Below are positions 18,283 through 26,767 of a DNA stretch of 64,000 nucleotides, in pieces (position 1 is the stretch's first letter; the number at the start of each line of letters is the position of its first letter). The position numbers and the translations under genes are program-made. The stretch is from UBA6623 sp965238125 (GTDB lineage: Bacteria > Acidobacteriota > Terriglobia > Bryobacterales > UBA6623): NCBI GenBank assembly GCA_965238125.1, contig OZ250179.1, positions 1,798,001 through 1,862,000 on the forward strand. The letters are read 5' to 3'. Under the pieces are notes generated by a model, which worked only from the letters and a program-made list of their open reading frames with translations, was not told where the DNA came from and did no database searches.

Positions 18283-19701
18283 ATGCGGCGAATAATTTAC
18301 GCTCTCGGCGTGCTCGTTCTGTCGGCGTGCGGCGTCTCGGAACCAGTCGGAGACCCCGCTGACGTCGCGATCGAGGTCGGCCGACCCTTCCCTAATTTGG
18401 CTCTGCCTGCCATCGAGGACGGCAGTCCGTCATCCATCGCTCGGTTCAGGGGTAAGAAGACGCTGCTGCACGTCTTCGCATCCTGGTGAGCGGGCTGCCG
18501 TAAACACGTGCCCGGGTGGCACGCGGCAGTCAAGGATCTCTACGAAGCCGACGAGCTGCAAATCGTCGGGATCATCCAAGAGCAGCACGCCGAGCGCTGC
18601 CGATTGTTCATGCAGTGGAAGCAAATGGACTGGCCGATTCTGGTCGATTCGCTGAACCTGCTCGAGGTTTCCGTGGTTCCCATCACCGTGGCGATCGACG
18701 AGCATGGCATCGTTCGAGAAACAGGGTTGCGGGTCGGCGAGGCGGAAAAGTTTAGAACCGGTTTCATGCAGTCCGAGTTTCCGGTGCCGGCCTCGACGGA
18801 GATGTCCGAGCTTCCGCGCCAGTGGGTGGCGGCGGCGGAACCCACCGACTCAGCGCCCGGGGCCGCCTGGCGGGAGTTCGCGGATCTGATTGTCCGATCA
18901 AACGACCTCGACAGGATCGACGAGGCGATTGCCGCCTATCGGCGAGTGATTGAGCTAACGCCGCAAGACGGGTGGGCTGAGTTTCGCCTCGGGGTGGCAC
19001 TGCGGAAACGCTACGATTCGGACCTCCGGCAGAAGGGCGACTTTCAGGCCGCGGTGGATCATTGGAAGGCGGCGCTCGACATCGACCCGAATCAATACAT
19101 TCGGCGACGGCGCATCCAGCAATACGGCCCGCGGCTCGACAAGCCCTATCCCTTCTACGACTGGGTGCCGCAGGCGCGACGGGAGATCATCGAGCGCGGC
19201 GAGACGCCTGTCGAGTTGACGGTCGAGCCCGGCGGAGCCGAGTTCGCCGAGCCGCTCGAGGAGTTCGCCCGCGCGGAGACGGTTGCCGAGCCGCCCGACC
19301 CGGGGGGGCGTATCCATCGCGACGAGAAGGGATTCATCACGCTCGAAACTACTGTTGTCCCACGTTCGATCGAGCCGGGTGAGGCGTCACGCATCCACTT
19401 GAACTTTCGGCCCCACGAAGAGATCAAGGCGCACTGGAACAACGAAGTGGACGGCCTCGCAGTGTGGTTGAACGAACCGCCGGGATGCCGGCTGGACGGG
19501 TCCAACCGGAACCTACCGAATCCGCCGCAAGCCGTCAGCTTGGAAGAACGCCGCGCCGAATTCGAGATCCGTTGCGACGAAGATTCGGCGGCCGGGTCGC
19601 GACTGCTGAGCGGCTACGCCCTCTATTACGTTTGCGAAGACGTAAACGGGACATGCCTGTACCGGCGGCGAGATTTTGAGAGCACCTTTGAGGTGCGGTA
19701 G
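18283..19701 (+). CDS. Putative selenoprotein: thioredoxin-like (redoxin) lipoprotein with TPR region, in-frame UGA = Sec69
   Basis: Exported thiol/selenol redoxin. Start ATG 18283 gives MRRIIYALGVLVLSAC, a lipoprotein signal with lipobox LSAC; ATG 18271 is also in frame. The redoxin domain begins EVGRPFPNLALPAIED. TGA at 18487-18489 falls exactly at the first cysteine of the CxxC active site: HVFASW-U-AGCRKHVP (Sec69, Cys72 in this numbering). The frame continues uninterrupted for 403 more codons with the rest of the thioredoxin fold, including cis-Pro region VVPITVAIDEHG. TPR-like helices follow (IDEAIAAYRRVIELTPQDGWAEF..., FQAAVDHWKAALDIDPN), then a beta-rich C-terminal domain of unknown type. 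A hairpin directly after the UGA fits a bacterial SECIS. Without recoding the product would be a 68-residue stub. No selA/B/C/D is in the window. Confidence 0.8.
18495..18529 (+). promoter_or_regulatory. Candidate bacterial SECIS hairpin
   Basis: Six bases after UGA a stem begins: CTGCCG (18495-18500) pairs with CGGCAG (18524-18529), and CGTGCC (18507-18512) pairs with GGCACG (18518-18523). The apical loop is CGGGT (18513-18517), with a 6-nt bulge TAAACA on the 5' side. All 12 base pairs are Watson-Crick. The 23 bases from UGA to the loop, and a small G-containing loop, match the usual bacterial SECIS geometry for SelB binding. Confidence 0.7.
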
Positions 19702-19756
19702 TGGGCACAGAGGGCCGGTTCACCACGTTCATTTCGATGTGCTTCAGAATCAAATG

Positions 19757-19771
19757 ATCTACAATGTAGAT
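19757..19771 (+). promoter_or_regulatory. mazEF operator/promoter palindrome
   Basis: Perfect palindrome ATCTAC-AAT-GTAGAT. It contains the -10 box TACAAT (19760-19765) upstream of mazE, an arrangement that would let the MazE/MazF complex autorepress the operon. Confidence 0.5.
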
Positions 19772-19793
19772 TGTGAGTGGGAGGGCGGCGCAA

Positions 19794-20039
19794 ATGAGGG
19801 CGCGAGTATCCAAATGGGGAAATAGCTTGGCGATTCGGCTGCCGAAAGCGGTGGCGGTCGGTCTAGAGGTGCATCAGGGTGAGGCGGTCGAGCTTACGAT
19901 CGAAGGGGATACGGTTGTCATGCGGGCGTGCCGGCCGCGCTTTACAATTGAGCAATTGGTGGCGGACATGCGTCTGGAAGCCGAGGAAGAAGTGCTCGAT
20001 GACGTCCGTGCGCCCGTGGTTGGGCGGGAACTTCTGTGA
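19794..20039 (+). CDS. mazE: MazE-type antitoxin (AbrB/SpoVT fold)
   Basis: 81-residue DNA-binding antitoxin. MRARVSKWGNSLAIRLPKAVA is the classical N-terminal MazE/AbrB beta-hairpin motif. The acidic C-terminus (LEAEEEVLDDV) would bind the toxin. ATG 19794 is preceded by GGGAGG nine bases upstream; GTG 19773 is an alternative that would add MSGRAAQ. It overlaps the toxin start by four bases (GTGA), so the pair is translationally coupled. Confidence 0.9.
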   Translation: MRARVSKWGNSLAIRLPKAVAVGLEVHQGEAVELTIEGDTVVMRACRPRFTIEQLVADMRLEAEEEVLDDVRAPVVGRELL

Positions 20040-20377
20040 AGCCTCTTCCCGGGCGAGGAGACCTGGTTTGGGTGGACTTCACGCCGCAAGCCGGTCACGA
20101 GCAATCCGGCCACCGTCCCGCGCTCGTGATTTCCCCGCGAATCTATCACGAACGTTCGAAGATGGCCGTGGTTTGTCCGATCACCTCAAACACTCAGCCG
20201 TGGCCGTGGAAGGTTATCCTGCCGGAGGGGTCCCGGATAGCCGGAGCGGTTTTGGTCGACCAATTGCGATCGATCGACCGGGAGAGCCGAAATCTAAGGA
20301 TTGCCGGTCAAGCACCCGAAACCGTCGTTGACGAGGCACAGGCGAAACTGGCGGCGTTGTTTGGGATCGCAGTATAG
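20036..20377 (+). CDS. mazF: MazF/PemK-type endoribonuclease toxin
   Basis: 113 residues, GTG start. GDLVWVDFTPQAGHEQSGHRPALVIS is the diagnostic PemK/MazF N-terminus with the conserved Arg (GHRPALV). VCPITSNTQPWPWKV and GAVLVDQLRSIDRESR, carrying the second active-site region (Thr/Ser and Asp-Gln), are also typical. Expected to cleave mRNA at specific short sites; neutralised by the upstream MazE. Confidence 0.93.
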   Translation: MKPLPGRGDLVWVDFTPQAGHEQSGHRPALVISPRIYHERSKMAVVCPITSNTQPWPWKVILPEGSRIAGAVLVDQLRSIDRESRNLRIAGQAPETVVDEAQAKLAALFGIAV

Positions 20378-20484
20378 GCATGTACCGTCACGAGAGTTTT
20401 GCCGCCATCACCATCCGTTGTAGAGAACCCGCCTGCCCGAGCCTTTCCGTGTAGTCCTCAGGGCCGTGCTTGGCCGCCTTGACT

Positions 20485-20508
20485 TATGGTGGCTAATATA
20501 CCACCATA
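20485..20508 (+). promoter_or_regulatory. higBA operator: perfect inverted repeat overlapping -10
   Basis: TATGGTGG (20485-20492), 8-bp spacer, CCACCATA (20501-20508). The spacer contains TAATAT, a -10 candidate ending ten bases before the toxin ATG. A likely binding site for the XRE antitoxin encoded downstream, placing repression directly on the promoter and start. Confidence 0.55.
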
Positions 20509-20509
20509 G

Positions 20510-20863
20510 ATGATCTTGGCGCGTACCGCTCGGTCTATCTCCTGGGTGAAGGCGGCACTGAAAGATTTCCGGCGTTTTCCCAAACCGGCTCGGACGGTCA
20601 TTCTGGATGCTCTGGCCCTGGCTGCGGCAGGAGGTAAAGCGGAAGTTGCCAAGCCCATGCACGGTTTGGGAGTAGGCGTGTTCGAAATCGCTCTACCTCA
20701 TCGAGGCGACGCATACCGAACGGTTTACGCACTTCAGTTGGGGCGCGACATCTGGGTCGTGCACGCTTTCCAGAAGAAGGCATCAAAGGGCCGGGCAACG
20801 CCGAAGAAGGAAATTGACTTGATTCGAAGGCGTATCCAACTTCTCAAGGAGTCCATGCGATGA
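20510..20863 (+). CDS. higB: RelE/HigB-family toxin (phage Gp49-like)
   Basis: 117-residue putative ribosome-dependent mRNase of the Gp49/HigB group (PF05973). Recognisable parts are LKDFRRFPKPARTVILDALALAAAG, a basic helix; KPMHGLGVGVFEIALPHRGDAYRTVYAL; and VVHAFQKKASKGRATPKKEIDLIRRR, the characteristic C-terminal FQKKS..G..TP motif. Translation begins right behind the operator. It overlaps the antitoxin gene by four bases (ATGA). Confidence 0.9.
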   Translation: MILARTARSISWVKAALKDFRRFPKPARTVILDALALAAAGGKAEVAKPMHGLGVGVFEIALPHRGDAYRTVYALQLGRDIWVVHAFQKKASKGRATPKKEIDLIRRRIQLLKESMR

Positions 20864-21960
20864 GCGAGAAAATCGAAACAGTTCGCGGCACGGGGAATGT
20901 TTATCGCGATCTGGGTGAGGCGAATGCGGACGCGAAGTTGGCGAAATCGCTACTGGCCGCGCGAATCATCGCCGTCTTGGACGAGCGTGGGCTCTCGACA
21001 CGAAAAGCCGAAGCCCATACAGGAGTTGACCATGCCGACTTCGTTCGAATCAGGAACGCCCGGCTGCAGCGCTTCACGATCGATCGACTGGTTGCGATTC
21101 TTAATAAGCTCGGTGAGCGCGTGGAGATAGATGTTTGGACTCATCCGGAGAAAACCGAGGGGAAAGAGAAACCGGACATAGACCGAGGTGCTCCCAGTAC
21201 CCCTAGCTTTTCAACCGTTCACGTTGATTACCCTCCGGCTTTCGGCGGGTGGATCTTGCCGCTGAAGGCGCGGTTACATCGATGCGGGAGCGAACGGCTC
21301 CGACGGAATCTAGATCAGTCCGAGCAAGGGAACTTATGGAGGACGGCCCTTTCGCTTTCAGCAACTCTCGCGATTGGAAATCGCGTGGTATCGAGGGTCG
21401 ACGGTTACATCGAAGCCCTCGAGAAAGATCTCGAGGAAAATCAAGACGTACTCCTCGACTGCTGCCTGCACGACGCCGTCTACTCGGTGCGTGACCCAGC
21501 CGTTGTCTTGGATCTCGTGGCCGCCATCGACTCTGTTCTCTTCGAGCATCAGGCCGCTCACGAAAAGCTGCGATCGTTCTTGAAAGGTTTTTACTTGGAG
21601 ATCCTCGAAAAGAAACTTCGGAAGGAATCCCTTCAACAAGAGATGATTGAGTGGGGGATCGAAGCGGACTGGGAGGAGAAGCTGAAAACCTACCGCAATC
21701 GGTTCATTCACAAAACGACCCCATGGATTGCGGTTCGGGTTGAGAGCTTGGACCCGCTTCGGGTAACGCTTCAACTCGTAATCAACGGCGAAGAATACGT
21801 ACCGTTTGAGGAGTTGGGCAAGATTGTCCGCGGCTTTGGGGAATCGCTCTTCTCGATTCGGCGGCATCTGATGGAGTGGGAAATTCCGACTGCGGAATGG
21901 AAAGAGTCACTCGATTCGGTGACAGAGAAAACGTTGCGACAAGTCAAGGTCGCGGGGTAG
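20860..21960 (+). CDS. XRE antitoxin (HigA, HTH_37 type) fused to a HEPN-like C-terminal domain
   Basis: 366 residues, whereas normal antitoxins of this type have ~95-105. Residues 1-95 form the standard antitoxin: NVYRDLGEANADAKLAKSLLA..., HTH around LSTRKAEAHTGVDHADFVRIRN, ending GERVEIDVW. A polar linker (PEKTEGKEKPDIDRGAPSTP) leads to ~250 residues of mostly helical sequence. These include a second motif R279-N-R-F-I-H284, the RxxxxH signature of HEPN RNases, in a typical context (KLKTYRNRFIHKTTPW). Thus the antitoxin may carry its own RNase-like or substrate-binding module. The HEPN call rests on motif and helicity only. Confidence 0.75.
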   Translation: MSEKIETVRGTGNVYRDLGEANADAKLAKSLLAARIIAVLDERGLSTRKAEAHTGVDHADFVRIRNARLQRFTIDRLVAILNKLGERVEIDVWTHPEKTEGKEKPDIDRGAPSTPSFSTVHVDYPPAFGGWILPLKARLHRCGSERLRRNLDQSEQGNLWRTALSLSATLAIGNRVVSRVDGYIEALEKDLEENQDVLLDCCLHDAVYSVRDPAVVLDLVAAIDSVLFEHQAAHEKLRSFLKGFYLEILEKKLRKESLQQEMIEWGIEADWEEKLKTYRNRFIHKTTPWIAVRVESLDPLRVTLQLVINGEEYVPFEELGKIVRGFGESLFSIRRHLMEWEIPTAEWKESLDSVTEKTLRQVKVAG

Positions 21961-22061
21961 CCGGAAGACGGAACCCGCATCTCGTGGTCGCGCAAGACAT
22001 CGGAGGGCTGCGCACAGGCAAGCTTTTCGGCTATACAGTATATGGACGGTGTAACCAATCC

Positions 22062-25000
22062 ATGCGACACGTAAACCTTCTTTTCATTAGCTCTCTCCTG
22101 GTCTTTACCGCCGCCTTGTCGGCGGAATCGCCGCGCTTCAACCGCGACATCCGTCCCATTCTATCCGAGAATTGCTTCGCCTGCCACGGGCCCGATAAGA
22201 ACGCCCGTCAGGCCGGTTTGCGGCTCGATCGGCGCGACGAGGCCTTGGCAAAGGGGGCGATCAAGCCCGGCGACATCGAGGGCAGCAAGCTGGTCGCCCG
22301 CATTCGCGCCGACCAAGAAATGCTGCGCATGCCCCCGGTCTGGTCGGACAAGAAGCTGACCGCGGAGCAAAAGCAAATCCTGGTCGAGTGGGTCAAGCAG
22401 GGCGCCGAGTACGAAGGGCATTGGGCCTACTTGCCTCCCGAACGGTCCGAGGCTCCGGGGGGCGCGGAGGCAATCGATTTCTTCATCGGCAAGGGCCTCG
22501 CGGCAAAAGACCTGGCCCCCGTCGACGCGGCCGATCGGCACACCCTCGCCCGACGCCTCAGCTTCGACTTGACCGGGCTGCCGCCCGAGCCCGCGCTCGT
22601 CGAGGCCTTTGAAAAGGACCGCGATCCGCGCGCCTACGAAAAGCTGCTCGACCGGCTGCTTGCCTCGCCGCGCTTCGGCGAGCGGATGGCGGTCCATTGG
22701 CTCGATTTGGTTCGCTACGCCGACACGGTCGGGTTCCACGGCGACGTGGCGGTAAACGTGTACCCGTTTCGCGATTACGTGATTCGGTCTTTCAACGAAA
22801 ACAAGCCGTTCGACGTGTTCACGCGCGAACAAATCGGCGGTGACCTGATCCCCGGCGCCGGCGTCGACCAATTGGTCGGCAGCGCCTACAACCGCTTGAG
22901 CCGCATGACGAACGAAGGGGGTTCGCAAGCCAAGGAATACCTGGCCAAGTACGCGGCCGACCGCGTTCGCACAACGTCGACGGTTTGGCTCGGCTCGACG
23001 CTCGGGTGCGCCGAGTGTCACGACCACAAGTTCGACCCCTTCGCGACCAAGGATTTCTACGCCATGCAGGCCTTCTTCGCTGATATCGAGGAGGAGGGCG
23101 TCTTCTCCGGGTATGGGGACTGGGGCTCGAAGATCCAGGTGCCTTCGTTCGAGGCACGCGAGACAATCTCTTCGATCGACAAACGGATCAAGGAGCTTCG
23201 CGAGCAAGGTCGAGGCAAGCTCGAGGCGAACGACGAGAACCTCCGCGCGTTCGCGGGCCGGCTCCGAACCAATCTGGAAAGCTGGACGGTGCTCGCACCA
23301 TCGTCGGTGACCAACGATTGCAGCGATCCCAACATCGAGGGCTGCGACACGTTCGAGTTGCCGAGCGAAGACGGCGTCATTCGGTTGCAAGAGAAAAGCG
23401 AGATCAAGACGCTGACGGTGGTGGAAAAGGCGGAGATTCCGCTCGATCCCGGTCCCGTAACCTCGCTGATGATCGAAGTCTTCGAAGCCGAAAACTCGAT
23501 GGACTTTTTCCTGGCGGAGTTCCAGGTCGATCTATTGCGGGCCGGCGAACCCGCGCGCCCGATTCCAATCAGAACGTTCCTGCCCGACTGGGAAAGCTTC
23601 GGGGTGATGCTCCGCGGCACGATCGACGGCAACCACCATACCGGCTGGGGCGGCAAACCGTGCGAAGAGGGCGTGCGTCGGGCGGTTTTCGTCCTCGAAG
23701 ACGCCATTGATGCGCGCGAGGGCGACCGCCTGGTTGTCACGACGATCTTCGACCGCATTTTCGGGCTCAAGGGATTTCCGCTCGAACATCGCTTGTCGGC
23801 CGGGAGCGCGGATTTCCCGGAGGTCCCTCCGCGGGATGAGTTGCGGCCGGCGCTCATGAGCGAGGGCGATTGGAGCGCGGCGGATCGCAAACGGCTCGCC
23901 AAAGCGTTTGCACGAGCCGGCGAGGACAATGCGAACTACCTTGCCATCAGCAAGCTCGAGCGACAAAAGAAAACGCTGATCGACTCGGCCGATGAATGCT
24001 TGGTGACCAAGGCGGTCGGGCCGCGCGAGATTCGCGTCCTGCCGCGAGGCAATTGGATGGACACCTCGGGTGAAGTCGTCGAACCGCAAGCGCCGCACTT
24101 CCTGTCCACCATCCCCTCGACGGGCAAACGCTTGACCCGGCTCGACCTGGCCGATTGGTTGGTGGACCGCGAAAATCCACTGACAGCGCGGGTTTTCGTC
24201 AACCGTCTTTGGAAGATGTTCTTTGGGACAGGGATTTCGAAGGTGCTCGATGACATCGGCTCCCAAGGCGAACCGCCGGTCAATCAGGAATTACTCGATT
24301 GGCTGGCCGTCGAGTTCATGGAAAGCGGGTGGGACGTCAAACACACGATCCGCGCCATGCTGCTGTCGAAAGCCTACCGCCGAGCAAGCGAACCGAACGA
24401 GGCGCTCGCCCGGGCCGACCCCTCCAACCGCCTGCATGGGCGGCAGACCCCGCGGCGGCTCGACGCTGAGTTCATTCGCGACAACGCGCTGAAGGTAAGC
24501 GGTCTACTCAACGACAAGATCGGCGGCCGCAGCGCGAAGCCCTACCAGCCCCCCGATTACTACATTGAGCTGAACTTCCCAAAGAGGCGCTACCACGCCG
24601 ACGTCAACGAGAATCAGTTTCGGCGCGGCCTCTATGTTCATTGGCAGCGGACGTACCTCCATCCGGCCATGATGGCGTTCGACGCCCCGACGCGCGAAGA
24701 ATGCACGGCGGATCGGTCGGTTTCGAACACGCCGCTGCAGGCGCTGACTCTGCTCAACGACCCGACTTTCGTCGAAGCCGCCAAGGCATTCGGAGCGCGC
24801 ATTCTCGGCTCAACCTCCGGGGGCGATGCCGAACGCCTCGATTTCGCTTTCCAGGAGGCCTTTTCCCGCAGGGCCGACCCGAGAGAGCGCGATGTGCTGC
24901 TGGAGTTGCTCGAGCAACAGCGAAACTACTTCGAGGCCGACTCTTCCCAGGCCGTCGGATTACTCGAAACCGGAATTTCGAAGGTGCCGCGGAATCTCGA

Positions 25001-25076
25001 AACCACCGAACTTGCGGCCTGGACAACAGTCGCCCGAGCGCTGCTCAACAAACACGAGTTTGTCATGCGATACTAA
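22062..25076 (+). CDS. PSD1-DUF1549-DUF1553 cytochrome c-type protein
   Basis: 1004-residue exported protein. ATG 22062 opens a signal peptide (MRHVNLLFISSLLVFTAALS) cleaved near LSAES. The PSD1 cytochrome c domain has ENCFACHGPD (haem-binding CxxCH) and RMPP, the Met ligand region (~residues 25-110). DUF1549 follows (LARRLSFDLTGLPP, FGERMAVHWLDLVRYADT). A DUF1553 domain closes the protein (ADWLVDRENPLTARVFVNRLWKMFFG, ... SNTPLQALTLLNDPTFVEAA). Such proteins are expanded in Planctomycetota and Acidobacteriota and usually pair with DUF1501 proteins; here the next gene is instead a PQQ propeller. Role: redox step in periplasmic polymer degradation (inferred from the family). Confidence 0.93.
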   Translation: MRHVNLLFISSLLVFTAALSAESPRFNRDIRPILSENCFACHGPDKNARQAGLRLDRRDEALAKGAIKPGDIEGSKLVARIRADQEMLRMPPVWSDKKLTAEQKQILVEWVKQGAEYEGHWAYLPPERSEAPGGAEAIDFFIGKGLAAKDLAPVDAADRHTLARRLSFDLTGLPPEPALVEAFEKDRDPRAYEKLLDRLLASPRFGERMAVHWLDLVRYADTVGFHGDVAVNVYPFRDYVIRSFNENKPFDVFTREQIGGDLIPGAGVDQLVGSAYNRLSRMTNEGGSQAKEYLAKYAADRVRTTSTVWLGSTLGCAECHDHKFDPFATKDFYAMQAFFADIEEEGVFSGYGDWGSKIQVPSFEARETISSIDKRIKELREQGRGKLEANDENLRAFAGRLRTNLESWTVLAPSSVTNDCSDPNIEGCDTFELPSEDGVIRLQEKSEIKTLTVVEKAEIPLDPGPVTSLMIEVFEAENSMDFFLAEFQVDLLRAGEPARPIPIRTFLPDWESFGVMLRGTIDGNHHTGWGGKPCEEGVRRAVFVLEDAIDAREGDRLVVTTIFDRIFGLKGFPLEHRLSAGSADFPEVPPRDELRPALMSEGDWSAADRKRLAKAFARAGEDNANYLAISKLERQKKTLIDSADECLVTKAVGPREIRVLPRGNWMDTSGEVVEPQAPHFLSTIPSTGKRLTRLDLADWLVDRENPLTARVFVNRLWKMFFGTGISKVLDDIGSQGEPPVNQELLDWLAVEFMESGWDVKHTIRAMLLSKAYRRASEPNEALARADPSNRLHGRQTPRRLDAEFIRDNALKVSGLLNDKIGGRSAKPYQPPDYYIELNFPKRRYHADVNENQFRRGLYVHWQRTYLHPAMMAFDAPTREECTADRSVSNTPLQALTLLNDPTFVEAAKAFGARILGSTSGGDAERLDFAFQEAFSRRADPRERDVLLELLEQQRNYFEADSSQAVGLLETGISKVPRNLETTELAAWTTVARALLNKHEFVMRY

Positions 25077-25312
25077 CGCGAGTCAGACCCACGTGATGTT
25101 CCGGGGGCTGCCGGCCTAGTACTCAGACCACGTGAAAAGACACGTTTCCCCGACCTTGTTGGGAAGGCGTCGAGCTGCCGGCGCGGAGGAAACCACTTGC
25201 CACACAGAGCCGCAATCGCCACGCGATGCGGTCACGCAAGAATAGTGCTTTGCCGCCAAACAAACTTTTCAAGCGGTCGTGGTACTAGCCGGAGAAGGGA
25301 CGTACAACGAAA

Positions 25313-26746
25313 GTGGTCTATTTCTCAATTGGTTCGGTTCTGAGGTTTGGTTTGTCGGCGAGGCTCCTCGCCGTCTTTCTGCTGGTGATTCCATTGGCGG
25401 CGGCTGACTGGCCGATGTTTGGCGGGCCGAACGGTTCCGGGGTATCCCAAACAGCGCGTCCGCCGGTGGATCCGGGCGCCGAGGGGGCGCTGCTTTGGAA
25501 GATCGCGGCTCCCGCCGGCAAGTCGTCGCCGATCGTTGTGGGCGACCGAATCTTCTTGACGGCCTGGGAGGGTGACCAGCGCCTCATCCTGTGCCTGAAT
25601 CGCTCAACGGGCCGCGAGCTTTGGCGCCGAAGCATCACCGTCGAGCGGAAAGAAGCGCGGCACGATTACAACGACCCTGCGTCGCCGAGTCCGGTCTCGG
25701 ACGGCGAGGCCGTCTACGCTTTCTTCTCTGAATACGGGCTGACGGCTTACAGCGTGGACGGCAACCCGTTGTGGACAACCGAACTGGGCCCTTTCGAGGC
25801 GCTCCACGGGATGGCCGCGTCGCCGATCGTGGCGGGCGACAAGGTCGTTCTGTTGGCCGACCAGGACGAGAACTCCTACCTTGCCGCTTTCTCCAAGTCC
25901 GACGGTGAACTGTTGTGGAAGAAGGGACGAATTGACCTGGGCGGAGGCTTCGCCACGCCGGTTGTCCACCGCGTTGAGGGCTCGGGCATGCGTGTCCTCA
26001 CGTCCGGCCCTAGGGAGGTGGCGGCCTATTCACTCGAAGACGGCAATAAGGACTGGTGGATAGGCGGCATGCCCTTTCAGCCCCTGCAGACCCCGGTCAT
26101 TGGGCAGGACTCCGTGTTTGTGTTGGCGCGGGGCGTTATGGACACAATGCCATCCTATGAAGCGTTTCTAGGCTTTGCAGACCTTAACAAGGACGACAAA
26201 CTCACCGTCGAAGATTTCCCGGTGGAAGCGGGCGGGCCTCGTTCCTTTGAAAAAATGGACGCCAACGGTAACGGGTGGCTGCAAGAAGACGAATATGCCG
26301 CGGTGGCCAAGTTGGTCCAAGGCGGAAGCGTTCTGATGACGGTGAAGCTCGGGGGCGCCGGAGATCGCACGGAAGCGAAAGGGTGGCTTTTCAAACGCTC
26401 GCTGCCGGAAGTCTCCTCACCGCTTTACTACAAAGGGCGTCTGTATCTCTTCAAGAACGGCGGGATCGTGACGATTCTGGACCCGTCATCGGGAGAGATC
26501 ATTTCCCAAGGCCGGCTGCGAGAGGCGATCGACCAGTATTACTCCTCCCCCGTAGCCGCCGGCGGCCACATCTATATCGTCAGTCTGGGAGGGAAGATCT
26601 CCGTGCTGCGGGCAGGACCGGAAATTGACGTCGTGGCGACCCATGATCTCGGCGAGGATTGTTACGCCACCCCGGCCCTGGTGGGTCAAGAAATATACGT
26701 TCGAACGACGGAGTCGCTTTTCTCGTTCTCCAAGGTTCGGCGGTAA
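25313..26746 (+). CDS. PQQ-like beta-propeller protein with EF-hands
   Basis: 477-residue exported protein, GTG start at 25313; signal-like segment LLAVFLLVIPLAAA. Intact paralogue of the truncated gene at 4222-5634 (shared WPMFGGPNGSGVSQ, KIAAPAGKSSPIV, NLNRSTGRELWRRS-like segments). Two calcium-binding EF-hand loops are inserted in the propeller: DLNKDDKLTVEDF and DANGNGWLQEDEY. C-terminus IYVRTTESLFSFSKVRR. Paralogues next to a PSD1 gene here and a sulfatase region there suggest a shared role in exported degradation machinery (inference). It converges with the ferredoxin oxidoreductase beta gene, 21 bp away, across a 7-bp inverted repeat GTAACGG/CCGTTAC. Confidence 0.85.
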   Translation: MVYFSIGSVLRFGLSARLLAVFLLVIPLAAADWPMFGGPNGSGVSQTARPPVDPGAEGALLWKIAAPAGKSSPIVVGDRIFLTAWEGDQRLILCLNRSTGRELWRRSITVERKEARHDYNDPASPSPVSDGEAVYAFFSEYGLTAYSVDGNPLWTTELGPFEALHGMAASPIVAGDKVVLLADQDENSYLAAFSKSDGELLWKKGRIDLGGGFATPVVHRVEGSGMRVLTSGPREVAAYSLEDGNKDWWIGGMPFQPLQTPVIGQDSVFVLARGVMDTMPSYEAFLGFADLNKDDKLTVEDFPVEAGGPRSFEKMDANGNGWLQEDEYAAVAKLVQGGSVLMTVKLGGAGDRTEAKGWLFKRSLPEVSSPLYYKGRLYLFKNGGIVTILDPSSGEIISQGRLREAIDQYYSSPVAAGGHIYIVSLGGKISVLRAGPEIDVVATHDLGEDCYATPALVGQEIYVRTTESLFSFSKVRR

Positions 26747-26767
26747 CGGTTTACGCGGCCTCGCCCG

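Noticed and set aside
22161..23390. 409-codon minus-strand frame inside the PSD1 gene
   Set aside because: Shadow of a gene with clear PSD1/DUF1549 motifs on the plus strand.
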